This document shows, one piece after another, positions 16,379 through 25,521 of a stretch of 64,000 nt of DNA (its first letter is position 1; each line of letters opens with the position of its first letter). The notes beneath the pieces are model-generated. The model was not told where the DNA came from, ran no database searches, and saw only the letters and a list, made by a program, of their open reading frames with translations. The DNA comes from Cellvibrionaceae bacterium (GTDB taxonomy: Bacteria > Pseudomonadota > Gammaproteobacteria > Pseudomonadales > Cellvibrionaceae): the NCBI GenBank assembly GCA_024707385.1, contig JANPZW010000015.1, positions 372,001-436,000 on the forward strand, given 5' to 3'. The position numbers and the translations under genes are program-made.

Positions 16379-17722
16379 ATATAACGCATTAACAATGCGT
16401 AACCGCCGTCTTCGGCGAGCGGCAAGTCGGGCGCGGGGATGCGCACCATATGGCCCGATCCCGGCGCTGCCTGCAGCGATTTGCCACCTGCGGATTCCAG
16501 CGCGCTCAATTGGAATACTTGATTGCCGCGCGGGGTGATCAGCTCGAGCTGGTCCTGCAGTTCGAAGCGGTTTTTCACATCCAACGTCAGCCAGCCGCTG
16601 GCGCGATCGTAGGCCACGGCTTCGGCGACGAACTGCTGGTTGCTGTTGTCGGACACGCCTTTTTCATAGTTCTGATATTCGCTGGGCACATGGCGGCGAT
16701 AAAAGCCTTCGGTATAGCCGCGATTGGCGAGGTGCTCCAGCTCGCGCATCAGGCTCATGTCGAATTTTTCCCCCCGCTTTGGCCGCGTCTATGGCGCGGC
16801 GGTAGACTTGGGCGGTGCGGGCCACGTAGTAGTGGGATTTGGTGCGGCCTTCGATTTTTAGCGAGTGGATACCCATATTGACCAAACGCTCCACATGCTG
16901 CACGGCGCGCAGGTCTTTGGAGTTCATGATGTAGGTGCCGTGCTCGTCTTCGTAGGCGGGCATATATTCACCCGGGCGGCTTTTTTCCTGCAGCAAGACT
17001 GGCTGGATTTCGTCATTGATCTCCGGGTTCCAGGTTTTGGGTTGTGTCGGTGATGTTCTTGGCTGCGCCGGCTCCACCGCGATCAGATCGCCGGTTTCGG
17101 TCTCCTTGGCGCTGTGGGTGTTGTATTCCCAGCGGCAGGAATTGGTGCAGGCACCCTGGTTGGAATCCCTGTGGGTCATATAGCCGGACAAGAGACAGCG
17201 GCCGGAATAGGCGATGCACAGAGCGCCATGGACGAAAACTTCCAGTTCCGTTTCCGGGCACTCCTGGCGAATATCTTCGATTTCCTCAATGGACAGTTCG
17301 CGGGACAAAATCACCCGCTCTATGCCTTGTTTAGCCCAGAACTTCACCGTCGCGTAGTTGACGGCGTTGGCCTGCACCGACAGATGCACCGGCTGGTCGG
17401 GCCAGGTCTCCCGCACCATCATGATCAGACCGGGATCCGCCATGATCAGGGCATCCGGCTTCATGGCGATGACGGGTTCCAGGTCGCGAATATAGGTGCG
17501 CACTTTGTCGTTGTGCGGCGACAGGTTGCTGGCTAGGTAGAACAGCTTGTTCTGGCTGTGGGCTTCCTCTATGGCCTGGGCCAAGTTCTCAAGTTTGTTG
17601 AACTCGTTGTTGCGCACGCGCAGGCTGTAACGAGGCTGGCCCGCGTAAACCGCATCCGCACCGTAGGCGAAGGCGTAACGCATGCTTTTCAGGGTGCCGG
17701 CGGGGGAGAGAAGTTCTGTCAT
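16375..17722 (-). CDS. trhP: Peptidase U32-family tRNA hydroxylation protein TrhP (YegQ), interrupted by a +1 indel
   Basis: Prephenate-dependent hydroxylation of U34 in tRNAs, a step to cmo5U, is the known role of the family. From the ATG at 17722: MTELLSPAGTLKSMRYAFAYGADAVYAG, then SVQANAVNYATVKFW, and a cysteine-rich core around ALCIAYSGRC and GACTNSCRW that holds the Fe-S cluster. The frame breaks after AAKAGGK. Removing one base from the C6/T5 run at 16765-16775 continues with FDMSLMRELEHLANRGYTEG, matching YegQ. Total is about 448 aa. The 5' open extension to 17974 has no family similarity. cobB overlaps downstream. A U32 protease function is unlikely. Confidence 0.92.
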
Positions 17723-17853
17723 GACTGGAAACCGCAAATAATTTGGCGCTTGAGCGCGAAGAAGGCGCGGTATTTTACTGGACCGGGCGGGAATTGACAG
17801 ATGAGTTGCCGATATCTGGCGGCCACCCACTCGCGCACTTACCTCATCAACGA

Positions 17854-19899
17854 CTAGATGCGATTGCGTCCGAGATCGCGAATCAGAAACCGCGCCGGGT
17901 GCAGGGCCTGGATCAGGTCGCGGGGCAGGGGGAGCGGCTGATCGGCAATAAGGCTGGCGATCAACTCGGCGCACAACGGCGTGTAAGCCAAACCGCGGGA
18001 GCCATGGCCGATATTAATGAACAGGCCGGGATGGTAGCTGCCAGTGCTGTCGATGATGCTTCTGGCGTCCCGGCGCAATGGGGCAAATTTTTCCACCATG
18101 GCGTCGGCCTGGGGGAGCGGGCCGACAATGGGTAGGTAATCCGGCGTGGTGCAGCGGAAACTCGCTCGTCCTTGATTCAAATCCGCCACGGCCAATTCAT
18201 TAAATGCAGGTGAAATGGCCGCAGCTCTGGCGAGATTTTGCTGATGTTCGTCCCAGCTGAGGGCGGTTTCATCCGTGCGCAAAACAAAAGAAGCGCCGAG
18301 GCAATGTTGCCCGTCCATGGCAGGGGCTATATAACCCTCGCCGCACAACACGGCTTTAAGCGCTGACGAAGTGGTGTTGGCTGCGGCCAAGCTGATTTGA
18401 CCGCGGATTTTTTTTACCGGCAGATGGGCGCTCTGGGCGATTCCGGCAGCGCCTATGGAGCAGGCGATCACCACGGTGTCTGCGTCGGCGACAGGTTGGT
18501 CTTGCGCGTCCAATAGATTCCAGCGGGATTCCTCCCGACTGAGGCGGCTGACTCGCCTACCCGAGATCAAATGGATATTGGGATGGCGGGCAAGGGTTTG
18601 GCAGAGCTGGTGTGGCTGGATCCATCCCGATTGAGGCAGCAACAAAGCGCCGCTGGCGACTGGAACCCCAGCAAATGCACTGGCTTCCTCCCCGCTCAAC
18701 CAGCGAGCGAATTCCGGTGAGCGGGCGAAAATATCGGCAATCTGTTTGAGCTGCGCGTCCTGCTCCGGTTGTTCCGGCAATTGCAAAACGCCGCATGCCT
18801 CGCCGCCGGATTGGAAAAATCCCTGCGCGTGATAGAAGCGGCAGGCGTAGAGGTAGGCGAGCAGATTAAAGTCCGCAAGTGTTCCGGAGGTGTGGGACAG
18901 TTTTGCGTAGACAATTCCCAGGGGATTGCCCGAGGCGCCTGCACCGGGTCCAAACTCGTCGATCAGGGTTACGCGCAAACCTTTTTGTGCCAGTGCCCAG
19001 GCTGTGTGGCAACCGGCCATGCCGGCCCCGATTACCGCAACATTGCGAACCGGCTCACCTGAAAGGTCCACCAAGTGCCAACTGGTGTTGTATTTCCCCG
19101 CTGGCTCAGAAAACGCCGCAGTAGCGTCTGTCATATGTCCGCGCAGCATTTCCCGTTTGCTGCCGTAGCCTGGCACTTTTTCCACGGTAAAACCGACGGC
19201 GGCGAGACCGCGACGGACAATGCCGGCGGCGGTAAAGGTCGCAAAAGTGGTGTTGGCGTGGCTCAGGCGGGCGACCAGCTGGAACAGATCATCGCTCCAT
19301 AAATCTGGATTTTTCGCCGGCGCAAAGCCGTCCAAAAACCAAGCATCGATATTATTGGCGCGAGTGTATTGGCTGAAGCCGCAAGCGCGGCTGCGCACAT
19401 AGGGGCCAGCGTGTTCGATCGGCAGTAATTGGGAAAATCCTGCGATGGCATCGGCGTAAATCAGAGTGAGTTGTACGGAGCCGAAATTTAAGCGGTGAAA
19501 ACCGCGCGCATCCACCGGCGGATACTGCGCCAATAACTGCATCGCAAGATTATTTAATTCCGGCCATAAAGAAAGCGCGCGTTCCAGATCGCCGCGTGTC
19601 AGTGGGAATTTTTCCACGCTAATAAAATGCAGCGTCGCTTGCGCGGGTGCGTGCTCACGCCATGCTTGCCAAGCGGTAAGAAAATTCAGACCTGTGCCAA
19701 AGCCGGTTTCCGCAATCGTAAATACTGCATCGGCCGTTAAGTTTTTCCAGCGCTCTGGCAAATGATTGTGGTGCAGAAAAACAAAGCGGGTTTCGTCGAT
19801 GCCACTGTTTTTCGAAAAATAGACATCGCCGAACTCGGAGGAAATGGGCTGGCCGTTGTCGTCCCAGGTAATGCTGGCAGTGGGTTTTTGCGGCTCCAT
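17854..19899 (-). CDS. mnmC: Bifunctional tRNA wobble-uridine methyltransferase/oxidase MnmC
   Basis: 681 aa. The N-terminal MnmC2 methyltransferase domain (residues 1-240; GFGTGLNFLTAWQAW is the SAM site, and DAWFLDGFAPAKNPDLWS is characteristic) methylates nm5s2U34. The C-terminal FAD domain (from about residue 265; AVIGAGMAGCHTAWALAQ is the dinucleotide fold, then GNPLGIVYAKLS and STGSYHPGLFINIGHGSRGL) converts cmnm5s2U to nm5s2U. The gene is intact. Its ATG directly follows the stop of the flavodoxin gene (TAAATG), forming a mioC-like/flavodoxin/mnmC operon. trhP, also a U34 modifier, is next downstream. Confidence 0.95.
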   Translation of the reverse strand: MEPQKPTASITWDDNGQPISSEFGDVYFSKNSGIDETRFVFLHHNHLPERWKNLTADAVFTIAETGFGTGLNFLTAWQAWREHAPAQATLHFISVEKFPLTRGDLERALSLWPELNNLAMQLLAQYPPVDARGFHRLNFGSVQLTLIYADAIAGFSQLLPIEHAGPYVRSRACGFSQYTRANNIDAWFLDGFAPAKNPDLWSDDLFQLVARLSHANTTFATFTAAGIVRRGLAAVGFTVEKVPGYGSKREMLRGHMTDATAAFSEPAGKYNTSWHLVDLSGEPVRNVAVIGAGMAGCHTAWALAQKGLRVTLIDEFGPGAGASGNPLGIVYAKLSHTSGTLADFNLLAYLYACRFYHAQGFFQSGGEACGVLQLPEQPEQDAQLKQIADIFARSPEFARWLSGEEASAFAGVPVASGALLLPQSGWIQPHQLCQTLARHPNIHLISGRRVSRLSREESRWNLLDAQDQPVADADTVVIACSIGAAGIAQSAHLPVKKIRGQISLAAANTTSSALKAVLCGEGYIAPAMDGQHCLGASFVLRTDETALSWDEHQQNLARAAAISPAFNELAVADLNQGRASFRCTTPDYLPIVGPLPQADAMVEKFAPLRRDARSIIDSTGSYHPGLFINIGHGSRGLAYTPLCAELIASLIADQPLPLPRDLIQALHPARFLIRDLGRNRI

Positions 19900-20424
19900 T
19901 TACACAAGGCCAAATTCAGCGAGAATCTGGTCGCACCAGCGGGCGATGCGCTCGGCGGATTTATCGAATTCGTTTTCTTCATCCAACGCCAAGCCGACAA
20001 ACTGGTCGCCATCGGCGGTTAAGGCTTGGGAATTTTCGAATTGATAACCCGCGTTCGGCCAGTAACCGCACATATGAGCGCCGCGCTCCACGAGTTTATC
20101 GTGCAGATAACCCAGGGCGTCGAGAAACCATTCCGGGTAGCCGATCTGATCACCCAGACCGTAAAGCGCGACTTTTTTGCCGCCGAGTTCCAGCTCATCC
20201 AATTCCGGCCAGATTTCCTCCCAGTTTTCCTGCAATTCACCGTAGTCCCAGGTGGGAATGCCGAAAATCAAATAATCGTAGAACTGCGCTTGGATAACTG
20301 GGGTGTCTGCAATATTAAAAATATCCACTCGCTCCGCACCCAGTTGGTTGCGAATTTTTTCGCCCGCCATTTCCGTGTAACAGGTGGAGCTGCCGTAAAA
20401 AAGCCCTATGGGTGCTTGAGTCAT
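19900..20424 (-). CDS. Flavodoxin
   Basis: 174 aa from the ATG at 20424, which overlaps the upstream stop by ATGA. The N-terminal FMN phosphate loop is GLFYGSSTCYTEMAG, with the aromatic FMN-stacking segment GIPTWDYGELQENWE and GLGDQIGYPEWFLDALG. It is the long-chain FldA/FldB type with the inserted loop. It is a soluble single-electron carrier, and the partner enzyme is not evident. TAAATG contact with mnmC implies co-expression. Confidence 0.9.
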   Translation of the reverse strand: MTQAPIGLFYGSSTCYTEMAGEKIRNQLGAERVDIFNIADTPVIQAQFYDYLIFGIPTWDYGELQENWEEIWPELDELELGGKKVALYGLGDQIGYPEWFLDALGYLHDKLVERGAHMCGYWPNAGYQFENSQALTADGDQFVGLALDEENEFDKSAERIARWCDQILAEFGLV

Positions 20425-20867
20425 AATTGTTGGCACCAATCTTCCGCCCAAGTGCGTGCCTCGGCGCCTGGGTCGTTGTTATAGATTGCATCAAGCACCA
20501 GCGGCTCGCCGATGCGCTTTGCGCCGAGGTCGGCCATGGCGTCGTCCAGAGTTTTGCCGGCCTGGGCAAAATTCGGATAGGAGCTGTCGCCGAGATTGAT
20601 AACGCCATAGCGGCGCCCGGCAATGCGGGGATAGTCGTTTTTCAGATGCTCGTAAAACGGCGCTATGTTCAGCGGCAAATCGCCCATGCCGGTATTGGAA
20701 GTGCAGATTAGGATGACTTCTTCCGGATTCTCCTCTAGTTGCCCTTTGCGAAAATCGGCGTTCACGCGCACCTGGTGCCCAGCCTGGTGAAATACCTGCT
20801 GTATTGCTTGAGCAACTTCCAGAGCGGTCCCCATAACGGACCCGACGATGATATGTATAGCGGCCAT
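20421..20867 (-). CDS. MioC-like short flavodoxin-domain protein
   Basis: 148 aa from the ATG at 20867 (an earlier Met at 20897 adds ten atypical residues). The loop IHIIVGSVMGTALEVAQAI binds FMN phosphate. ILICTSNTGMGDLPLNIAPF and GVINLGDSSYPNFAQAGKTL match MioC and sulfite-reductase-type flavodoxin domains. The stop overlaps the flavodoxin ATG. It is probably an electron carrier; MioC is tied to biotin synthesis in E. coli, but nothing here links it to that pathway. Confidence 0.85.
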   Translation of the reverse strand: MAAIHIIVGSVMGTALEVAQAIQQVFHQAGHQVRVNADFRKGQLEENPEEVILICTSNTGMGDLPLNIAPFYEHLKNDYPRIAGRRYGVINLGDSSYPNFAQAGKTLDDAMADLGAKRIGEPLVLDAIYNNDPGAEARTWAEDWCQQL

Positions 20868-21088
20868 AAACTGCGGTGTTGGCAAAATGGATCGCAATGG
20901 TAGAGCGGCAGGCGTTTTAGATCAAATTGACGCGGGGGTGACCTGTTTGCGGACGCTGTTAGAAGGAAAAGTCTTATAACCAAAATATTCGTGCGACGCG
21001 TATCTCATATCCGTCCGTTTGTGCTTTTGGGGTGGTGGCGGCCTGTATAAGATTTGGCCAATTCGTAGTGGTCAATTAGGAAATAATT

Positions 21089-21925
21089 GTGCGAATCCCT
21101 TCATTGCCGATTCTTTGCGTGGCCTTCTGCCTCAGCTCAGCCGCCTTCGCGGACCTCTCTCCGAGCGATCTGCCATACCTGCAAGGCACACCTATTGCTG
21201 ATGGCGCGTGGGAAATCCAGGATTATGCCCAGGGCAATGACGGCATCCAGTGGATCTGGTTGCAGAAGGGCGCCAACTCCGCCTATGTGATTTACCCATC
21301 CGAAGAATCGGTCCTTTTGCCAGACAACTCTCTCGTGCCCGCCGGCATGGAGCAAATGACCTTGCGTTTTGCTGGTGATGCCGAACAGGAGTTGGTATTT
21401 ACCCGTTTTGGCAGTGCTCAATTCACACTGGTTGGCGACACTGCAGAAGTGCGTTATACAGCGGTGGTCGGCAATGCAGCGGATGGCGCTTATCCCGGCG
21501 ATTTGAATATTGAAGCGCGTGAAATTCACGTCGAAGGCGAGTTGACCCTCGAAGGCAGCCTTGCGTTGGATGCGGGAGAAATGCTGGCTCTCTACGGCGC
21601 TATCGACGTGCAGGACCAAATATCCGTCAATGCATCTGCCGGTGTGATTATTGGGTCCGTGCGGAGAGGTGACTCAATAGTGATGGACGCATGCGGCATT
21701 TATACCGATTCGACCAGCATCCATATCGAAACATCGAACAAAACCAAAGGCTGCCTTGGCGACGTCGTTCTGCTCCCGGAAGCAGGCGTAGAACCCAAAT
21801 CGGAAGCCATTTCCCCGCAAGCCAGCGCGCAGAATTCCAGTTCCTCCAAAGGCGGCAGTGCTGACGGTTGGTTCTTGATGTTAATGGCGATTTTTTCGGT
21901 TTTTGCTCGGGTGGGTCGAAAATAA
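21089..21925 (+). CDS. Exported protein of unknown function with a GlyGly-CTERM-like tail
   Basis: 278 aa, GTG start. A signal peptide (MRIPSLPILCVAFCLSSAAFA) is followed by a beta-rich body. Residues 140-200 look like short beta-solenoid strands (LNIEAREIHVEGELTLEGSL, then LALYGAIDVQDQISVNASAG). The C-terminus has a Ser-rich linker (NSSSSKGGSADGW), one hydrophobic helix and an RVGRK basic end. That is the layout of GlyGly-CTERM sorting signals cut by rhombosortase, although the glycine motif is GGSADG rather than a longer Gly run. No enzyme motif was found. The upstream 190 nt shows no clear promoter. Confidence 0.7.
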   Translation: MRIPSLPILCVAFCLSSAAFADLSPSDLPYLQGTPIADGAWEIQDYAQGNDGIQWIWLQKGANSAYVIYPSEESVLLPDNSLVPAGMEQMTLRFAGDAEQELVFTRFGSAQFTLVGDTAEVRYTAVVGNAADGAYPGDLNIEAREIHVEGELTLEGSLALDAGEMLALYGAIDVQDQISVNASAGVIIGSVRRGDSIVMDACGIYTDSTSIHIETSNKTKGCLGDVVLLPEAGVEPKSEAISPQASAQNSSSSKGGSADGWFLMLMAIFSVFARVGRK

Positions 21926-21965
21926 CGCGGTTGGAGATATCGACACATCCCTGTGTCGATAGCGT

Positions 21966-22577
21966 TTATTTACAAGCAGCCTTCAAATCTTCGATCAATC
22001 GCGGCATGACTTCCTGGACGGCGTAGTTCAACGCCGTGGCATATTCACCATAGCCGTTGACCATGTTGGCTTTGGATCCCATGCCTCTATATTTTTTGGT
22101 GGTTGTTTCACCGTTTACCGAGATGTCGACGCTCAGTGAAAATACACCGTGAAGGTTCATGTTTTCCGCGTAGGCATAAAGCTTGGTCATTGATGGCGTC
22201 ACTTTGATATTTTTCTCGCCAGCCCAGCTTTTTGTTTTGTCGACAAGTTCGGCTTTTTTGATGTCGACAAGCCATTGATCCAAACCGGATGGCAGCAGCG
22301 GTTCAATGCCATTGGTGCCGAGGGTGACTTTGTTTTTTCTCGCGTCGACAATATCGCTGACATCTACGTTGCAGGCAAAGTTATTGACGGGCGTTGTCGC
22401 AGGGGATACAGCCTCGGCTTTTGTCGTTCGCTTTTTCACTTTTTTGGTCTTGCTGGTTTTTCTGGGTGCTGAAGCAGCTTCATATTCGAGCTCGACAGTT
22501 TTCTGTTGCACTTTGGCAGCGTGGGCTGTGGAAAAGGAGAAAATGATCAACAGTAGTGCGAATGAACTGAGTTTCAT
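21966..22577 (-). CDS. Exported hypothetical protein
   Basis: 203 aa. Signal peptide MKLSSFALLLIIFSFSTAHA with an AHA-A cleavage site. A Lys/Thr-rich linker (TSKTKKVKKRTTKAE) is followed by a globular domain from residue 66 with one Cys near its start (NNFACNVDVSD) and another at the C-terminus (KAACK), possibly a disulfide. It lies 21 nt after the lipoprotein gene in the same direction, so the two are probably one operon. No family was recognised. Confidence 0.7.
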   Translation of the reverse strand: MKLSSFALLLIIFSFSTAHAAKVQQKTVELEYEAASAPRKTSKTKKVKKRTTKAEAVSPATTPVNNFACNVDVSDIVDARKNKVTLGTNGIEPLLPSGLDQWLVDIKKAELVDKTKSWAGEKNIKVTPSMTKLYAYAENMNLHGVFSLSVDISVNGETTTKKYRGMGSKANMVNGYGEYATALNYAVQEVMPRLIEDLKAACK

Positions 22578-22598
22578 GAAAAATTCCTTATTGTCAGA

Positions 22599-23543
22599 TT
22601 AGGCGCATTTTTTGGGTTTGGCTTTTGGGTTGTCTTGTACGGATTGCTTAGGTAAAGCCTGCAACGCACCGGATGCGTCCTGGATCATCACCCAATCGCC
22701 TTTTTCTTCCACCATGGTTGCGTTCAGCCAGCTCATGGCCATCATGTTCAAAGTATTGGCTTTCACTGGTTTGCCACAGAAATTGGTTTTTTGGGCTTTG
22801 ATGTCGTAAGCGACCATGGCGGCGATTCTCTTTGCGGCCTCATCCATGGAATCGCGGTAAAGTTTTCCACTGTTCTCCGACCAGAGTTGCAGCGAGCTTT
22901 CGCCACCCGTTCCGACACTGTTGGAAATGTTGATGAAGCGATTGAAAAAAATGGGTTTAGTACCGCCTTTGCTGGATTTTGCGGACTTGGTGTAGACATA
23001 AACCTGGGTTTCGCTGACCACCACCTTGGATTGGTCGACAAAGCGGTAAAAGCTCGATGTGTAGACAAGCGCTTCACCCGGTGCCAGTGCGGAAATGCGT
23101 GCTTCACGTTCTTTGTTGCTGAGCAGCATGAACTCTGCCGGAGCGTTTTTCACGGAGATGGGAAGAGCTGACTCCAATACCGGGTTGAGGTTTGCGGCAA
23201 GTGACTCCCGGTAGTCGAAGTCGTCGGTGTTGCCATAGAAATTCTCCATCACTTCCTGAGCTTTTTGATTGCGCTTTTTATTGACGGATGAATCGATGGC
23301 TGATCCGATCAGTGCCGGAAGTGCGCCGTAAAGCCCTCCGGCCATCATGGCGCCGGCCACGTTGGACATTTCCACAGAAGGGGTGACCTCATCCTGGATA
23401 ACCAAGTTGTAAGGTTTGGCTGATTTGACGGATCCTGCGGATTCTGGCGTGAATGCCTTGCGGGCGGGGCCAACGGCGCAACCGTTAATGACGGTGGAAA
23501 AGAGCAGAACACATGATAGGGAAAAGCGGAAATTTTTATTCAT
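22599..23543 (-). CDS. Putative lipoprotein of unknown function
   Basis: 314 aa from the ATG at 23543. A signal sequence ends in VINGC, an acceptable lipobox, so it is probably lipid-anchored in the periplasm. A glycine/alanine-rich hydrophobic segment (GAMMAGGLYGALPALIGSAI) near residue 65 resembles a glycine-zipper stretch. The remainder is mixed alpha/beta with a C-terminal Lys-rich, Cys-ending tail (KAKPKKCA). No family was recognised. The frame extends to 23603, but the signal peptide fixes the start. It is paired with the exported protein downstream. Confidence 0.7.
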   Translation of the reverse strand: MNKNFRFSLSCVLLFSTVINGCAVGPARKAFTPESAGSVKSAKPYNLVIQDEVTPSVEMSNVAGAMMAGGLYGALPALIGSAIDSSVNKKRNQKAQEVMENFYGNTDDFDYRESLAANLNPVLESALPISVKNAPAEFMLLSNKEREARISALAPGEALVYTSSFYRFVDQSKVVVSETQVYVYTKSAKSSKGGTKPIFFNRFINISNSVGTGGESSLQLWSENSGKLYRDSMDEAAKRIAAMVAYDIKAQKTNFCGKPVKANTLNMMAMSWLNATMVEEKGDWVMIQDASGALQALPKQSVQDNPKAKPKKCA

Positions 23544-23708
23544 AGATAGTCCTTGTACATGATCACTTGGCGACTGGGTGAAATGTCCAGTGTTGAAAGA
23601 CACGCCACCATAGGGGTACCTCCAAAAACATTGTTCTCGCCTCAGCCTTGATCACGGCTGAGGGTTAAACGATGATTCGGTGCTTCCGGGCCGAAGATCC
23701 TTCAACCT

Positions 23709-24500
23709 ATGCCAAAAATTCATACTGTTATCGTTCTGGGAATTGTGTCGCTTGCTTTAGTAGCAGCATTTGTCTCACCACCGATTCCGCAGGATGTGGA
23801 TTACCACATCTTTGCGGATCAGCGGGATGCCTACGGTGTACCCAACGCCTTTGATGTTTTGTCAAACATTCCCTTTTTGATCGTCGGTCTGCTGGGATTG
23901 AAATTACTTGCCGGTGGCGTTGGCGCAGGCGGGTTGCCAGAGTTGTTGTGGCATTACCGGATTTTCTTTGTCGGCGTGTCGCTGACGGGGTTAGGGTCGG
24001 CTTATTACCACTGGCGGCCGGATAATGCCACTTTGTTTTGGGACAGGTTGCCCATGACTATTGGCTTTATGGCGTTTTTCAGTTTGCTGGTTGGGGAGTC
24101 CATATCTGTCCGGCTGGGGCGCATGCTTTTATTGCCACTGCTGGTTGTGGGTGCCGGTTCTGCTTTGTATTGGTATTGGACGGAAATGTCGGGGGGCGGG
24201 GATTTGCGATTTTATCTTTTGGTGCAGTTTTTACCCATACTTCTGACGCCGTACATACTGATCTTTTTCCCGTCCGCACTAACCGAAAAATTCTGGCTGT
24301 GGTGGTTGACCGGCTTTTATGTTCTGGCGAAGTTGCTTGAGATGACGGATCACTTCTGGTTAGACGTGACGGGCGTCGTTAGCGGCCACACACTGAAACA
24401 TCTTGCGGCAGCAGCGGCGACTTATTGCCTGTATCTGGCCTTGTGCCAGCGACAGGTTCGGCCGGGCGAAATTCGACGCAGAATGACATCCACTCTTTGA
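23709..24500 (+). CDS. CREST-superfamily (alkaline ceramidase-like) membrane hydrolase
   Basis: 263 aa with about seven membrane helices. Conserved polar residues fit the ceramidase/PAQR/Per1 superfamily: a Ser in NAFDVLSNIPF, GLGSAYYHWRPDNATLFWDRLP (His and Asp near residues 100-112), and HTLKHLAAA (paired His) near residue 228. Such enzymes use a Zn2+ site to hydrolyse amide-linked lipids. The substrate is unknown in bacteria. The next gene starts 6 nt downstream. Confidence 0.75.
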   Translation: MPKIHTVIVLGIVSLALVAAFVSPPIPQDVDYHIFADQRDAYGVPNAFDVLSNIPFLIVGLLGLKLLAGGVGAGGLPELLWHYRIFFVGVSLTGLGSAYYHWRPDNATLFWDRLPMTIGFMAFFSLLVGESISVRLGRMLLLPLLVVGAGSALYWYWTEMSGGGDLRFYLLVQFLPILLTPYILIFFPSALTEKFWLWWLTGFYVLAKLLEMTDHFWLDVTGVVSGHTLKHLAAAAATYCLYLALCQRQVRPGEIRRRMTSTL

Positions 24501-24506
24501 GAATTT

Positions 24507-25175
24507 ATGGACTATTCATTTTTTATTGTACTGGCACTGGTTGTATTCGTTGGCTATCAGGTTTTGAACCGCAAGACAGCGGTGGCGAAGCGAGGTCGAT
24601 ATATCGATAACTTTACATTCCCGCGCACGGTCGTCCGCAAGCTGCAGGAGAAATATCCGCACTTGAATGATGCCCAGGTGCGTGATGTGGTGGAGGGGTT
24701 GCGTGATTACTTTCATATTTGTAATGCGGCGGGCAGAAAAATGGTTTCAATGCCCTCCCAGGCGGTCGATGAGGTGTGGCATGAATTCATTTTGTTCACC
24801 ATGCAATACCAGAATTTCTGTAAACGGGGGCTAGGTCGTTTTTTGCATCATGTGCCCGCTGAGGCAATGAAAACCCCCACCGCAGCGCAGAGCGGTATCA
24901 AGCTTGCGTGGAAGCTCGCTTGCGAGCGTGAGGGCATACAGCCCCAGACGCCGAGCCGCCTGCCGCGTCTTTTTGCGCTTGATGCGGCGCTGCGGATTCC
25001 GAATGGTTTTGCCTATCAGCTGAATTGTCGCGGTAAGAATGCGTCTGGCGCTTCATGCGGAGGTTATTGTGCCAGCCATATAGGCTGCAGTTCCGATAGC
25101 TCCAGTGGTTGCAGTTCGTCGAGCTCAAATTCATCCGATGGGGATGCTGGTGGGTGTGGCGGAGGCGGGGACTGA
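24507..25175 (+). CDS. Glycine-rich-domain (DUF1399-like) protein with Cys/Ser/Gly tail
   Basis: 222 aa. One N-terminal transmembrane helix (FFIVLALVVFVGYQVL) is followed by a cytosolic domain with VDEVWHEFILFTMQYQNFC and LGRFLHHVP. This HEF..FLHH pattern is characteristic of the GRDP/DUF1399 family. The last 50 residues are low complexity: cysteines spaced in Ser and Gly (SCGGYCASHIGC, GCSSSSSNSS, GGCGGGGD). The tail could bind metal or be processed, which is inference. It is tightly packed after the CREST gene and 2 nt before the GIY-YIG gene. Confidence 0.75.
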   Translation: MDYSFFIVLALVVFVGYQVLNRKTAVAKRGRYIDNFTFPRTVVRKLQEKYPHLNDAQVRDVVEGLRDYFHICNAAGRKMVSMPSQAVDEVWHEFILFTMQYQNFCKRGLGRFLHHVPAEAMKTPTAAQSGIKLAWKLACEREGIQPQTPSRLPRLFALDAALRIPNGFAYQLNCRGKNASGASCGGYCASHIGCSSDSSSGCSSSSSNSSDGDAGGCGGGGD

Positions 25176-25177
25176 GT

Positions 25178-25483
25178 ATGTCTCCCACCTGGTACGTTTA
25201 CATGATCCTGACCGATAAGAAATGCCTGTATACGGGCATCGCCACGGATGTTATGCGGCGGTGGCGGGAGCATCAGCAAGTGGCGGATGGAGTTGCCAAT
25301 GCGCGCGGGGCGAAATATTTCCGCAGCCAAAAACCGCTGCAGGTGGTCTACGTGGAGGCGTTTGCGGACCGTCCGCAGGCTTTGCGCCGGGAGCGCTTGA
25401 TCAAGGCCATGTCTGCCGCACAGAAGCGGCGTTTATGTACCTCCCAGTCTGGGGAGCGCGCCAACCCGGCTGTGTTTGATTAG
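25178..25483 (+). CDS. GIY-YIG domain protein, UPF0213 type
   Basis: 101 aa from the ATG at 25178, 2 nt after the previous stop. The nuclease motif reads WYVYMILTDKKCLYTGIATD, with the conserved Arg (MRRWREH) and the Glu region (LRRERLIKAM). Stand-alone GIY-YIG proteins of this size are putative DNA endonucleases of unknown role. It ends the three-gene cluster with the CREST and Cys-rich genes. Confidence 0.88.
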   Translation: MSPTWYVYMILTDKKCLYTGIATDVMRRWREHQQVADGVANARGAKYFRSQKPLQVVYVEAFADRPQALRRERLIKAMSAAQKRRLCTSQSGERANPAVFD

Positions 25484-25521
25484 AATAGGCGGCTTTTGCA
25501 GGTTCATAACACGAGGATTTT

